Shown: positions 26,374 to 36,643 of the stretch, one piece after another | How the letters are laid out: each line of letters starts with the position of its first letter | Position numbering within the stretch: position 1 is the stretch's first letter | NCBI GenBank assembly: GCA_009937065.1 | Contig: JAACDF010000019.1 | Span: 1 to 64,000 of the forward strand | DNA from: Gammaproteobacteria bacterium | GTDB lineage: Bacteria; Pseudomonadota; Gammaproteobacteria; Pseudomonadales; Halieaceae | DNA: 64,000 bases | Direction of reading: 5' to 3' | The notes under the pieces: generated by a model | What the model saw: the letters and a program-made list of their open reading frames with translations, nothing else | Database searches by the model: none | Told to the model about the DNA's origin: nothing | Position numbers and translations under genes: made by a program

Positions 26374-27507
26374 TCAATGCCCCGAGGCTATAGCCCCTGG
26401 CTCCACGAACTCAACGACTTCAAGTCCGAAGCCCTCGAGCGCATTGTACTTCACGGGTGCACCCATAAGTCGAATTTTACCGACACCTAAATCACGTAAA
26501 ATTTGCGCGCCCATACCCACCTGCGAGTAACCGACGCTGCGTTGCTGCGAATCATCCGGCAAATCAGCTCCCAGTACAGCGTCCACCTGAGCTAATAAAT
26601 CGGCATCTGTTTCTTCTTTGTTGATAACGACCACCACACCGATACCCTCAGCCGCAACATGACTAAGGCTGTCCTGAATTGACCAGGAGACTCGCTTCGC
26701 CGATGTCACTGACAAGAGATCACGCATCGATGCGACCGTGTGCACACGTACCAAAGTCGGTATGTCCACACTGATATCACCCATACTGAGCGCCATGTGA
26801 ACATGACCTTGAGTACTCTCTTGGTAGACCGACAACATAAAGTCACCGTACCGTGTCGTAATTGTTCCACTACGAATCAGATCTACCGTTCGATAATGAT
26901 TCAATCGGTAGTCAACAAGGTCTGTTACTCGCCCGACCGTTAGATCGTGTTTATCGGCAAAATCGACCAAAGCCGCTGCATCCGCGAGATCACCATCCGC
27001 ATCCAACACCTCGGCAAATACCGCGGCAGGCGTTAAACCTGCCAGGGTTGCCAAGTCAACACCCGCCTCTGCAGCCCCTGTTCTAATCAGAACGCCTCCT
27101 GACAAGGTGGCTACGGGGAAAATGTGGCCCGGCTGCACGAGATCCGAGGGCTTAGCATCGGCCGCTACTGCCACTTGAACGGTTCGCGCACGGTCTGCTG
27201 CCGAAATCCCGGTATCAATGCCAGTGCTCGCCTCAATCGAAAGTTTGACAGCCCCTGAGGTGGCTGGATCGACCATGGGCGGTAAATTAAGCTGCTCACA
27301 CCGCTCCTCGGTGAGCGCCAAACTGACCAACCCACGGGCCTGTCGGGCCATGAAGGTCACATGGCCGGCCTCACAGTATTCAGCTGCCATGGCAACCACA
27401 CCTGTTTGCTCGCCGTCACTCTGGTCAAGGACCAGCAAGACCATCTCACCGTGTCTGAATTCACTGATGAGTTGCTCTGCTGAAACGGGAGGTACTGAAT
27501 CAATCAC
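26374..27507 (-). CDS. RibBA/RibBX-type protein (DHBP-synthase-like plus GTP-cyclohydrolase-II-like), probably catalytically degenerate
   Basis: Overall RibB fold (HVTFMARQARGLVSLALTEERCEQLNLPPM, TGISAADRARTVQ, GHIFPVATLSGGVLIRTGAAEAGVDL), but DRENEGD and GHTEA motifs are not retained and the C-terminal domain lacks the Cys zinc ligands; located in the rib operon. Confidence 0.85.
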   Translation of the reverse strand: MIDSVPPVSAEQLISEFRHGEMVLLVLDQSDGEQTGVVAMAAEYCEAGHVTFMARQARGLVSLALTEERCEQLNLPPMVDPATSGAVKLSIEASTGIDTGISAADRARTVQVAVAADAKPSDLVQPGHIFPVATLSGGVLIRTGAAEAGVDLATLAGLTPAAVFAEVLDADGDLADAAALVDFADKHDLTVGRVTDLVDYRLNHYRTVDLIRSGTITTRYGDFMLSVYQESTQGHVHMALSMGDISVDIPTLVRVHTVASMRDLLSVTSAKRVSWSIQDSLSHVAAEGIGVVVVINKEETDADLLAQVDAVLGADLPDDSQQRSVGYSQVGMGAQILRDLGVGKIRLMGAPVKYNALEGFGLEVVEFVEPGAIASGH

Positions 27508-28156
27508 TGTGATACCCCGAATTCTTCAATGTTTCTAGCGTAATGCCCTCTGAGCTGGGAACAACGCCAGACTGAAGCAGACGCTCCAAATAGCGCGCGA
27601 TGATATCCACCTCGAGATTGACCTCGGTGCCCACAGCGTATTCGCTAAACACTGTTTCCTCCCAAGTCTGCGGAATGATATTGAGCTCAAAGCGTGCGCC
27701 CGATACGGCATTGACGGTAAGACTGGTCCCGTCGACACAAATACTGCCTTTGGGCGCGATGTAACGTGCAAGGTCTGCCGGCGCCTCAATCGATACGCGC
27801 CAAGATCGAGCATCGCGAGAGAGTGCAACCACAGTCCCGAGACCATCGACGTGACCACTAACTAAGTGGCCACCCAGTGCCGTGGTGGGCGTGAGCGATT
27901 TTTCAAGGTTAACTGGGCTGCCCATCGAAATTTGCTTGAGTGACGTCAGTGATAGCGTTTCAGTCGACACATCAGCCCAGTACCCATCCCCGGGCAGTTC
28001 AGTCACCGTGAGGCAGACGCCATTGGTTGCAATGCTATCGCCCAGCTGAACATCCGCCAGTGGTAACTTGCCGGTCTTAATCCTCAACTTTAGATCGCCG
28101 CCCGACTGCTCAAGAGCAGCCACTTCACCCACGGCTTGTATGATTCCGGTAAACAT
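27500..28156 (-). CDS. ribE: Riboflavin synthase (alpha chain)
   Basis: MFTGIIQAVGEVAALEQSGGDLKLRI, GDSIATNGVCLTV, GHLVSGHVDGLG. Confidence 0.96.
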   Translation of the reverse strand: MFTGIIQAVGEVAALEQSGGDLKLRIKTGKLPLADVQLGDSIATNGVCLTVTELPGDGYWADVSTETLSLTSLKQISMGSPVNLEKSLTPTTALGGHLVSGHVDGLGTVVALSRDARSWRVSIEAPADLARYIAPKGSICVDGTSLTVNAVSGARFELNIIPQTWEETVFSEYAVGTEVNLEVDIIARYLERLLQSGVVPSSEGITLETLKNSGYHSD

Positions 28157-28196
28157 TTCTTTTCCTTAGGAAAGTGTTGTTCGCAAAGGACGCTCG

Positions 28197-29312
28197 TCAG
28201 TCCTCGACCACCTGGCGCATGATAATACGCAAATCATCTCCAATCAGGTCGTGAGCCATAATTGAATAACGATTTGCTTGTCCAAGTGAGTTAAATACGG
28301 CGCGGTTTGTCGGCCGGGCGTCAGCGCCCAAAACCATGGGCGCCATGTAAAGAAGCCATTGATCGATCAACTTCTCCTGCTCAAGTGAACCAACCAAGGT
28401 CGGTCCTGCCTCGACAAGAATCTCGTTAGCGCCCTGCTCTCCCAGCCACATGAGCACTTGCCTTAAGTCCAAACCGCTATGTCCCGTGGGTATCGCCACA
28501 TGACGTGTATCGGTTGGCATGGACGAATCCAGCGTTGCCCCCACCCTTGTAAACACGGTCGTAGGCGTACCTGCGGCCACCACGTTCGCTGATGCGGGGG
28601 TGCTGGCATGCGTATCAACCACCGCTCTCGGTGTAGGGCTCATCATAGCTCTCGCCCAATCATCTGAGTCCAAACGATTGTCACATGGCCTGAGGGTCAA
28701 TGAACAATCATCGGCTTTAACCGTGCCACTTCCGGTCAATATTACATCTGAGCAGGCCCGCCACGCCTGAACATCTGCTCGCGCCCGCTCGCCCGTAATC
28801 CACTGACTCTCTCCCGAAGCCATTGCAGTCCGTCCGTCAGCAGACATCGCCATTTTTACAGTGACACGCCCATAACCTCGCTTCAGGCGCAGAAAAAAAC
28901 CACCAAGATCCTCTACCGCCTCCGCTTCACAGACGCCAAGCGCAACATCGATGCCGGCCGAGCGGAGTTGATTGATGCCTTTCCCTGAGACACGTTCATC
29001 TGGATCAATGCAGGCAATCACAACCCGCGATATGCCGGCGTCAATAAGCGCTTGGGTACAAGGTGGCGTTCGCCCTGTGTGTGCACAGGGTTCGAGTGTT
29101 ACAAAAAGAGTACTGCCCGTCGCATCTGCAACTTGGGAAAGCGCATGAATCTCAGCGTGCGCCTGGCCTGTAGGATGCGTGAAGCCAGTTGCCAAAACGG
29201 CGTCATGTCTAACGATGACGCAGCCAACCGCAGGATTGGGAGACGACCACACACGGGCGCGTCGACCTGCCTCAATTGCGAGACGCATCCAATGCTCATC
29301 TGAGTAACTCAT
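28197..29312 (-). CDS. ribD: Bifunctional diaminohydroxyphosphoribosylaminopyrimidine deaminase / 5-amino-6-(5-phosphoribosylamino)uracil reductase
   Basis: HAEIHAL...LEPCAHTGRTPPC deaminase motif and C-terminal reductase domain (VTVKMAMSADGRTA). Confidence 0.95.
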   Translation of the reverse strand: MSYSDEHWMRLAIEAGRRARVWSSPNPAVGCVIVRHDAVLATGFTHPTGQAHAEIHALSQVADATGSTLFVTLEPCAHTGRTPPCTQALIDAGISRVVIACIDPDERVSGKGINQLRSAGIDVALGVCEAEAVEDLGGFFLRLKRGYGRVTVKMAMSADGRTAMASGESQWITGERARADVQAWRACSDVILTGSGTVKADDCSLTLRPCDNRLDSDDWARAMMSPTPRAVVDTHASTPASANVVAAGTPTTVFTRVGATLDSSMPTDTRHVAIPTGHSGLDLRQVLMWLGEQGANEILVEAGPTLVGSLEQEKLIDQWLLYMAPMVLGADARPTNRAVFNSLGQANRYSIMAHDLIGDDLRIIMRQVVED

Positions 29313-29318
29313 GATTCT

Positions 29319-29780
29319 CTAAGTCTGTGGATCGGCTTCGAGTGATGCAATGGCATCTCGGAACTCCGAGAGGTCCTCAAAGCTTCGATAGACCGATGCA
29401 AACCGCACATAAGCCACTTGATCGAGCCGCTTGAGCGCTTCCATTACAAGCTCACCTAGGACACGTGAATCCAGCTCACGCTCACCGGTGGATCGCAATC
29501 GATTCTTGATTTGCACAAGCTCACTCTCTACAGATTCAACCGCGACTGGGCGCTTTTCCAAGGCGCGCTGCAAACCCGAGCGCAACTTGTCTTCATCAAA
29601 AGGCTCTCGACTACCGTCTTGCTTGATGACGCGGGGCATGACCAATTCCGCCGCTTCGTAGGTTGTAAAGCGCTCACGACAGCCGACACACTCTCGACGA
29701 CGACGCACCTGTCCCCCGTCGGCTACCAGGCGCGAATCGATGACTTTTGTGTCGTCAGCAGAGCAAAATGGACAGTGCAT
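29319..29780 (-). CDS. nrdR: Transcriptional repressor NrdR
   Basis: [42 protein letters not shown]. Confidence 0.97.
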   Translation of the reverse strand: MHCPFCSADDTKVIDSRLVADGGQVRRRRECVGCRERFTTYEAAELVMPRVIKQDGSREPFDEDKLRSGLQRALEKRPVAVESVESELVQIKNRLRSTGERELDSRVLGELVMEALKRLDQVAYVRFASVYRSFEDLSEFRDAIASLEADPQT

Positions 29781-29800
29781 AATGCGCTACTGTAACACGA

Positions 29801-31099
29801 TCAATCTGCGTAAACGGGGAACCGAGCGCACAGCGCTTTGACACTGTCACGGACTGCATCAATCACGGCTTCGGAATTATCCGACTCCAATCCCTGCAGC
29901 ACATCACAGATCCAGTTGGTTAACTGCCGTGTCTCCTCGTCAGCAAATCCACGAGTGGTAATGGCAGGCGTTCCCAGCCTTAAACCCGAAGTCACGAAAG
30001 GTGACCGAGGGTCATTTGGAACCGCATTTTTATTAACGGTAATGTAAGCACGACCCAATGCGGCATCGGCATCTTTTCCCGTGTACTCCTTGTCGCGAAG
30101 ATCAAGCAACATGAGATGGTTATCCGTACCACCTGACACCAAATTGAAGCCGCGCTCTATAAACGTCTCGGCCATTACTTTGGCGTTCTGCACAACCTGC
30201 TTTTGATAATCGATAAACGACGGATCCATTGCCTCTTTAAAGGCCACTGCTTTTGCTGCAATTGCATGCATCAGTGGTCCGCCCTGCGCACCCGGAAAAA
30301 TGGCGGAGTTCAATTTTTTGTGAAGCTCTTCGTTTTCACGGGCCAAAATGAGGCCCGACCGCGGACCGCGAAGTGTCTTGTGTGTTGTAGTGGTCACCAC
30401 GTCCGCATGCGGTATGGGGTTGGGGTAAACCCCAGCCGCCACTAAGCCAGCAACGTGAGCCATGTCGACCAACAAATAGGCGCCGACGGCATCAGCAATT
30501 TCGCGGAACTTACCCCAGTCCATAAGACGGCTATAAGCACTGAAACCACCAATAATGAGTTTTGGCTTGTGCTCGAGCGCAATCGCCATGAGCTCATCGT
30601 AATCGATTTCACCGGTCGCATTATTGATTCCGTATTGCACCGCGTTATAGATCTTTCCTGAGAAGTTAACACCTGCGCCGTGCGTCAGGTGTCCGCCGTC
30701 TGCAAGACTCATACCCATCACCGTATCGCCGGGCTGCAGTAGTGCATGGAACACCGCGATGTTTGCGCTGGAACCCGAGTGTGGCTGCACGTTCGCATAC
30801 GCCGCGCCAAATAACGCCTTTGCTCGCTCGATGGCCAGCACCTCAGCTCGGTCTACAAACTCACAACCACCGTAGTATCGTTTGCCGGGGTAGCCCTCCG
30901 CATACTTGTTGGTTAGCACACTGCCCTGAGCCTCGAGCACGCGTGGACTGGCATAGTTCTCAGACGCGATGAGCTCAATATGCTCTTCCTGGCGCTGCGT
31001 CTCCAAGCTCATTGCATCCCACAATTCATTATCGAATGACGCAATGGTCTGAGACGCTGTGTAGCCGTGCCCTGCCGGGCTCTTTGCTGCCTGATTCAT
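29801..31099 (-). CDS. glyA: Serine hydroxymethyltransferase
   Basis: [22 protein letters not shown]-lysine motif; start corrected from 31141. Confidence 0.98.
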   Translation of the reverse strand: MNQAAKSPAGHGYTASQTIASFDNELWDAMSLETQRQEEHIELIASENYASPRVLEAQGSVLTNKYAEGYPGKRYYGGCEFVDRAEVLAIERAKALFGAAYANVQPHSGSSANIAVFHALLQPGDTVMGMSLADGGHLTHGAGVNFSGKIYNAVQYGINNATGEIDYDELMAIALEHKPKLIIGGFSAYSRLMDWGKFREIADAVGAYLLVDMAHVAGLVAAGVYPNPIPHADVVTTTTHKTLRGPRSGLILARENEELHKKLNSAIFPGAQGGPLMHAIAAKAVAFKEAMDPSFIDYQKQVVQNAKVMAETFIERGFNLVSGGTDNHLMLLDLRDKEYTGKDADAALGRAYITVNKNAVPNDPRSPFVTSGLRLGTPAITTRGFADEETRQLTNWICDVLQGLESDNSEAVIDAVRDSVKALCARFPVYAD

Positions 31100-31309
31100 G
31101 AAGAAGTTCTCCAACAAAGGAATGTTAGTGATACGGGTCAAACGGTGAAGCGGTGCATGATAGCGCAGCTGTCTTTCAGCTGCAGGGTAAACGCTACTAC
31201 TCTACGAATTTAATACGGGAAATGCTGCATTTTTCCCCTTTTGGACGCCTGTCATATTTCATTCACAAAACTGAAATATATTCGCGATTCATGTCACGGA
31301 GTAGTCAGC

Positions 31310-32650
31310 ATGCGAATCAGTATTTTCGGAAGCGGTTATGTCGGCTTGGTACAAGCCGCAGTATTTGCCGATGTGGGTCATCGCGTTATCTGTATGGATA
31401 TCGATGCGGAGCGCGTTGAGCGACTGATACGGGGAGAAGTACCCTTTTTTGAGCCCGGCCTCAGCGAGATGGTCATTCAGGGTGTTCAGGAAGGACTCTT
31501 AACCTTCACGAGCGATACCAAAACAGCCGTGCAAAGCAGCGATTTCCTATTCATTTGCGTGGGTACACCGTCAGGTGATGATGGCAGCGCCGATCTCCGA
31601 TATGTCATGAGCGTTGCGGACGGGATCGCCGAGCACATGAACGGGCGCAAGATCGTCGTGAACAAATCGACCGTGCCTGTGGGTACTGCCGATGCTGTTA
31701 CAACGCGAATCACCGAAGGCCTGGCGCAATACGATCACGACTACCCGTTCGAGGTCTGCTCCAACCCTGAGTTTCTGAAGGAAGGCTCTGCCGTCGCCGA
31801 TGCAAAACGCCCCGACCGCATTATTGTCGGTGCCAAATCAACCGACACCATCGAGGAGTTTCGTCGCATCTATGCGGCCTTCAACCGTAACCGCGACAAA
31901 TTGATGTTTATGGATCCGCGCAGTGCTGAGCTGACCAAGTACGCAGCCAATGCCATGCTGGCGACCAAGATCAGCTTCATCAACGAAGTGGCGAATATCG
32001 CCGAGACTGTCGGCGCCGACATTGAACTGGTGCGACAGGGCATTGGCTCAGATCCGCGCATTGGTTATCAGTTCATTTATCCTGGCGCTGGCTATGGTGG
32101 TTCGTGTTTTCCAAAAGACGTGCGCGCGCTGAAGCACCTGGCGCATGCCGAAGGCTGCCAAGCATCGATTCTCACCGCCGTTCATGACACCAACCAACGC
32201 CAAAAGAACAAGTTGGCCGAGCGTGTCATGGCACGTCTTGGTGCCAATCTCACGGGAAAGACAATCGCCGTCTGGGGATTGGCGTTCAAACCCAATACTG
32301 ATGATATGCGCGAAGCGCCCAGCCGCTTTTTACTTGAGAATATCTGGTCTTGCGGTGGTAAGGTGCGCGCGTTTGACCCCGAGGCCATGGAGGTCTGCAA
32401 AGGCATTTATGGTGAAAGAGACGATATGACCTACGTCACCAGCAAGGATGAAGCGCTGGAGGGGGCTGACTGCCTCGTGGTCTGTACCGAATGGAAAACA
32501 TTTTGGTCGCCTGATTTTGAGGCGATAAAGACTGCACTCTCTGAGCCGATAATCGTTGACGGGCGTAATCTGTACGATCCACATTACCTCGCCAAGATTG
32601 GCATTGAATATTACGGCATAGGCCGGGGACTATCGGTAAAACAGCATTGA
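31310..32650 (+). CDS. ugd: UDP-glucose 6-dehydrogenase family protein
   Basis: MRISIFGSGYVGLVQAAVFADVGH, PGAGYGGSCFPKDVRAL catalytic Cys motif; start corrected from 31241. Confidence 0.94.
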   Translation: MRISIFGSGYVGLVQAAVFADVGHRVICMDIDAERVERLIRGEVPFFEPGLSEMVIQGVQEGLLTFTSDTKTAVQSSDFLFICVGTPSGDDGSADLRYVMSVADGIAEHMNGRKIVVNKSTVPVGTADAVTTRITEGLAQYDHDYPFEVCSNPEFLKEGSAVADAKRPDRIIVGAKSTDTIEEFRRIYAAFNRNRDKLMFMDPRSAELTKYAANAMLATKISFINEVANIAETVGADIELVRQGIGSDPRIGYQFIYPGAGYGGSCFPKDVRALKHLAHAEGCQASILTAVHDTNQRQKNKLAERVMARLGANLTGKTIAVWGLAFKPNTDDMREAPSRFLLENIWSCGGKVRAFDPEAMEVCKGIYGERDDMTYVTSKDEALEGADCLVVCTEWKTFWSPDFEAIKTALSEPIIVDGRNLYDPHYLAKIGIEYYGIGRGLSVKQH

Positions 32651-33093
32651 ACAAACACACCTTAGGCTGGCGAGAATGGGTGGAATTACCCGAACTTGCT
32701 ATTGGTCCAATCAAAGCAAAAGTTGATACAGGCGCTCGAACAAGTGCATTGCACGCGGTTGATGTCGATGTATTCGATCGCGATGGCTCAATGTGGGTCG
32801 CGTTCGCCTTTGAATACGAAGACGGCTCCGTGGGCACTGTCAATGAGGCGCCCGTATTGGAGTTTCGAGCGGTAACGACTTCCGGGGGTCAAACCGAGTC
32901 CCGGCCCGTCATTCAAACCCCAGTGAAGCTCGGCGCCGTCTACAAGCTTGTTGAACTCACTCTGACGCAACGCGACAACATGGTGTATCGCATGTTGTTG
33001 GGCCGCACCACCTTATCCTCTGACTTTGTTGTCTCGCCCTCTGAAAGTTTCGTGCAGGGCGGCGATGACACACAACCTGGTAATCTTGAATGA
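32647..33093 (+). CDS. RimB-like / COG4067 retropepsin-like putative ATP-dependent zinc protease
   Basis: [21 protein letters not shown] motif; overlaps ugd stop and rimK start. Confidence 0.82.
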   Translation: MNKHTLGWREWVELPELAIGPIKAKVDTGARTSALHAVDVDVFDRDGSMWVAFAFEYEDGSVGTVNEAPVLEFRAVTTSGGQTESRPVIQTPVKLGAVYKLVELTLTQRDNMVYRMLLGRTTLSSDFVVSPSESFVQGGDDTQPGNLE

Positions 33094-33995
33094 AAATAGC
33101 GATTCTCTCGCGCAATCCCGATCTCTACAGCACTAGCCGACTGCGAGAGGAGGCTGAGAAAAAAGAGCACGAGTGCCGTGTGATCGATACGCTCAAGTGC
33201 TCTATCGACATTACCACGGCTAATCCCGCCATTTGGTACAAGGGCGAAAAACTCGATAGACAGGATGCAATCGTTCCGCGTATCGGTGCTTCGATTACCG
33301 ACTACGGCACCGCTGTCATTCGTCAATTTGAAATGATGGACACCTATTGCCTGGTCGGTTCGATTCCCCTGGGACGCTCGCGTTCAAAATTACGTGCCTT
33401 GCAGCTACTGGCGCGAAAAGGACTGGGCATGCCCGCAACCGGGTTTGCGCACGATGTCCACAACACACGTCAGCTGATTAAGTTGGTGGGAGGGGCTCCC
33501 GTTGTCGTCAAATTGCTCGAGGGCACTCAAGGCCGTGGGGTGGTTTTAGCCGAGACCGTGAAAGCCGCCGAATCCGTGATCGATGCATTTACCGAGTTAA
33601 AGGCGGACTTTCTGGTACAGGAGTTCATTAAGGAAGCTGGGGGTAGCGATCTTCGCTGCTTTGTCATCGGCAAGCGCGTCGTCGCGGCGATGGAGCGAAC
33701 CTCTCTGCCCGGCGAATTTAGATCCAATCTTCACCGAGGTGGCAGTGCGCAACTTACCAAGCTCACGCCCACTGAGCGCCGGACCGCTGTAAAAGCCGCA
33801 CAGACTATGGGTCTTGAGGTCGCTGGCGTGGACTTGATTCGATCAAGTCGTGGCCCACTGGTGCTGGAGGTAAACTCATCGCCAGGCTTAAGCGGCATCG
33901 AAGAGGCGACAGGCGTTAACGTCGCTAGAAAGATCATCAGCTACATCGAGGAAAACGTCGGCTCAGCCAAGTCGCGTCGCAAAGATAAAGGCTAA
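33090..33995 (+). CDS. rimK: RimK-type ATP-grasp glutamate ligase (ribosomal protein S6 modification)
   Basis: [35 protein letters not shown]..., ATP-grasp core [50 protein letters not shown]. Confidence 0.94.
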   Translation: MKIAILSRNPDLYSTSRLREEAEKKEHECRVIDTLKCSIDITTANPAIWYKGEKLDRQDAIVPRIGASITDYGTAVIRQFEMMDTYCLVGSIPLGRSRSKLRALQLLARKGLGMPATGFAHDVHNTRQLIKLVGGAPVVVKLLEGTQGRGVVLAETVKAAESVIDAFTELKADFLVQEFIKEAGGSDLRCFVIGKRVVAAMERTSLPGEFRSNLHRGGSAQLTKLTPTERRTAVKAAQTMGLEVAGVDLIRSSRGPLVLEVNSSPGLSGIEEATGVNVARKIISYIEENVGSAKSRRKDKG

Positions 33996-34163
33996 GGCTA
34001 CTGCATTGGTTTGTGGTCACATGGCTGGGCTTCACTGGACATGCCTCCCCTGGGTCAACCTGGAATTCGTATGCCAACTAACCTCGAACTTGAAATAACT
34101 CGGACTTCAAATAGCTGATGAGTCGGATAGAAGACTCACCCGTCTGCGGTGAGTCAAGATCTG

Positions 34164-34547
34164 TCAAAATACGTCGAAATACTCGACCGAAAACCCGAGC
34201 GCCATGCCCAACACTATCAGCGGAACGACTTGTTTCCAGCCAAGAGACCTCGTGGAATAGTGGGCAGAGGCGACCTGCTGGCCGCCATCGAAAACTTCAA
34301 AAATAAAACCTCGTTTGGCCCAGCCAAAACGCGTGGACAAAGTCTGAGCACCCACCGCAATGTCCTGCTCACAGATAAACTTCCAGCTGCTTTGACTAAA
34401 AACAACTTCACCGTCTACCCAGATCGTCATTCGGGAAGTCCAACTCGAATTGTGAGCGACTATATGATGACCCTTGTATACAACCGGCAAAAAGATACCT
34501 GACCAAAGCGAAACCATTGTTTCGCTGGGTAAATCTTCTTTTGACAT
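34164..34547 (-). CDS. Hypothetical protein with a C-terminal hydrophobic segment
   Basis: MSKEDLPSETMVSLWSGIFLPVVYKGHHIVAHNSSWTSRMTIWVDGEVVFSQ...VVPLIVLGMALGF; start inferred. Confidence 0.5.
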   Translation of the reverse strand: MSKEDLPSETMVSLWSGIFLPVVYKGHHIVAHNSSWTSRMTIWVDGEVVFSQSSWKFICEQDIAVGAQTLSTRFGWAKRGFIFEVFDGGQQVASAHYSTRSLGWKQVVPLIVLGMALGFSVEYFDVF

Positions 34548-34921
34548 TTGCACCCTCCACTTGTTCTTTTCTTTGGGTTTCAGCTGGTGTTTCTGCTGGT
34601 CTCCGGTGCCCCTTGTGTTGATCTTTCTGTTTGCAAATCTGATCGCCAATCCACCCAAAAACGAACTGACGTGTTCGTGGCGATCTTTTCAACATAGTGG
34701 CCCTGGCGCTTCGATGCCAAAAAAAAGTGGCCACGGGCAATGGTAAGCACCGGATAACCGATAGCTTTAATCAGCATTACGCACCGGTAAAACGCAAAAT
34801 GTACTTGGGAAGGGAGCGTCAGCCTCCCTAACGCCGTGGCTAAGAGGTAAACTGGTGGCCAATCCAATAGTGGCTCAGTACGAAGCCGCGACGATTAGAA
34901 TCCCTCGAGGTTTTTGACACA

Positions 34922-36610
34922 ATGAGCGACAACAAACACGGGAAATCAGGACAATACGTCTACTCCATGAACCGCGTAAGCAAAGTGGTTCCCCCCAAAC
35001 GCGAAATCTTGAAAGACATCTCACTCTCCTTCTTCCCCGGCGCAAAAATTGGCGTGCTTGGCTTGAATGGCGCAGGCAAGTCAACGCTATTGAAAATCAT
35101 GGCCGGTATCGATACCGATATTCAAGGCGAAGCGCGCCCGCAAGCAGGCATCAAAATTGGCTATCTGGCTCAGGAGCCACAACTCAATACCGAAAAAGAT
35201 GTGCGTGGAAACGTCGAGGAAGGGTTATCCGATGCGATCGATGCGCTTGCCGGACTCGATAAGATCTACGCGGCTTATGCTGAACCCGACGCAGACTTCG
35301 ACGCCCTGGCAAAGGAGCAGGCAAGGCTCGAGGACATCATTCAAGCGACGGACGCACACAATATTGACACACGACTCAATGTGGCGGCCGACGCGTTGCG
35401 TCTCCCACCCTGGGATGCCGAGGTCACCAAGCTATCCGGTGGTGAGCAGCGACGCGTTGCGCTAGCGCGCCTTTTGCTGAGTGAACCCGATATGCTCCTC
35501 CTCGATGAGCCTACAAACCATCTCGACGCAGAGTCAGTGGGCTGGCTTGAGCGCTTCCTAGAGGGCTTTACAGGGACCGTTGTTGCCATCACCCACGATC
35601 GTTACTTCCTTGACAACGCCGCGGGCTGGATTCTGGAACTGGATCGCGGGCGTGGCATACCGTATGAGGGCAACTACTCCACTTGGCTCGAGGCCAAAGA
35701 CCAACGTCTGGCGCAAGAGCAACGTCAGGAAGCATCGCGGCAAAAAGCGATAAAAGCAGAACTTGAGTGGGTCCGTTCAAACCCAAAAGGCCGGCAAGCT
35801 AAGAGCAAGGCCCGACTCGCACGGTTTGATGAACTAAATTCTCAGGATTTCCAAATACGAAACGAAACTAACGAGATCTATATTCCCCCCGGTCAAAGGC
35901 TGGGCGATAAGGTGATCGAAGTAGAAGGCCTCCGAAAGGTGTTTGGTGATCGCCTGCTGTTCGATGATGTGTCATTCACTGTTCCAAAAGGTGCCATCGT
36001 CGGCATCATTGGCGCTAACGGCATGGGTAAGTCCACCCTATTTCGTCTACTCATGGGACACGAGCAGCCTGATGGCGGCAGTGTCACCGTTGGAGAAACC
36101 GTGCAACTTGGTTACGTGGATCAGTCTCGTGATGACCTGGACGGTTCGAAAACTGTTTGGGAAGAGGTCTCAGACGGGTTAGACATTATCCGTATCGGTA
36201 CATACGAAGTGCCCTCTCGATCTTATATTGGCCGGTTCAATTTCAAAGGATCAGATCAGCAAAAATTTGTAAAAGACCTGTCAGGTGGTGAGCGTAACCG
36301 TTTGCACCTGGCCAAACTGCTGAAACAAGGCGCTAACGTCTTACTGCTGGACGAACCCACGAACGATCTCGATGTGGAAACCTTACGAGCCCTTGAGGAT
36401 GCTGTGCAGGCATTTCCCGGTTCGGCCATGGTGATCTCGCACGATCGCTGGTTTCTCGATCGGATTGCCACGCACATCCTCGCCTATGAAGATGACGGAA
36501 CAGTCGTTTTTCATGAGGGCAACTACAGCGAGTACGAAGAGGACCGGCGTTCTCGCCTCGGTCGCGACGCCGATGTTCCCAGCAGGGTCAAGCACCGAAA
36601 ACTAATGTAG
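34922..36610 (+). CDS. ettA: Energy-dependent translational throttle protein EttA (ABC-F)
   Basis: 562 aa, duplicated ABC domains (GLNGAGKSTLLK, GANGMGKSTLFR), two LSGGE signatures. Confidence 0.96.
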   Translation: MSDNKHGKSGQYVYSMNRVSKVVPPKREILKDISLSFFPGAKIGVLGLNGAGKSTLLKIMAGIDTDIQGEARPQAGIKIGYLAQEPQLNTEKDVRGNVEEGLSDAIDALAGLDKIYAAYAEPDADFDALAKEQARLEDIIQATDAHNIDTRLNVAADALRLPPWDAEVTKLSGGEQRRVALARLLLSEPDMLLLDEPTNHLDAESVGWLERFLEGFTGTVVAITHDRYFLDNAAGWILELDRGRGIPYEGNYSTWLEAKDQRLAQEQRQEASRQKAIKAELEWVRSNPKGRQAKSKARLARFDELNSQDFQIRNETNEIYIPPGQRLGDKVIEVEGLRKVFGDRLLFDDVSFTVPKGAIVGIIGANGMGKSTLFRLLMGHEQPDGGSVTVGETVQLGYVDQSRDDLDGSKTVWEEVSDGLDIIRIGTYEVPSRSYIGRFNFKGSDQQKFVKDLSGGERNRLHLAKLLKQGANVLLLDEPTNDLDVETLRALEDAVQAFPGSAMVISHDRWFLDRIATHILAYEDDGTVVFHEGNYSEYEEDRRSRLGRDADVPSRVKHRKLM

Positions 36611-36643
36611 CCGATGTAGCTGTGTCGAACGCGGCTATTGCGC

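Noticed and set aside
28157-31160. FMN riboswitch controlling the rib operon
   Set aside because: No convincing RFN-element consensus was recognised upstream of ribD or the other rib genes.
34133-34155. Rho-independent terminator at GACTCACC-cgtctgc-GGTGAGTC
   Set aside because: Good stem but no T-tract on either side, so not called as an intrinsic terminator.
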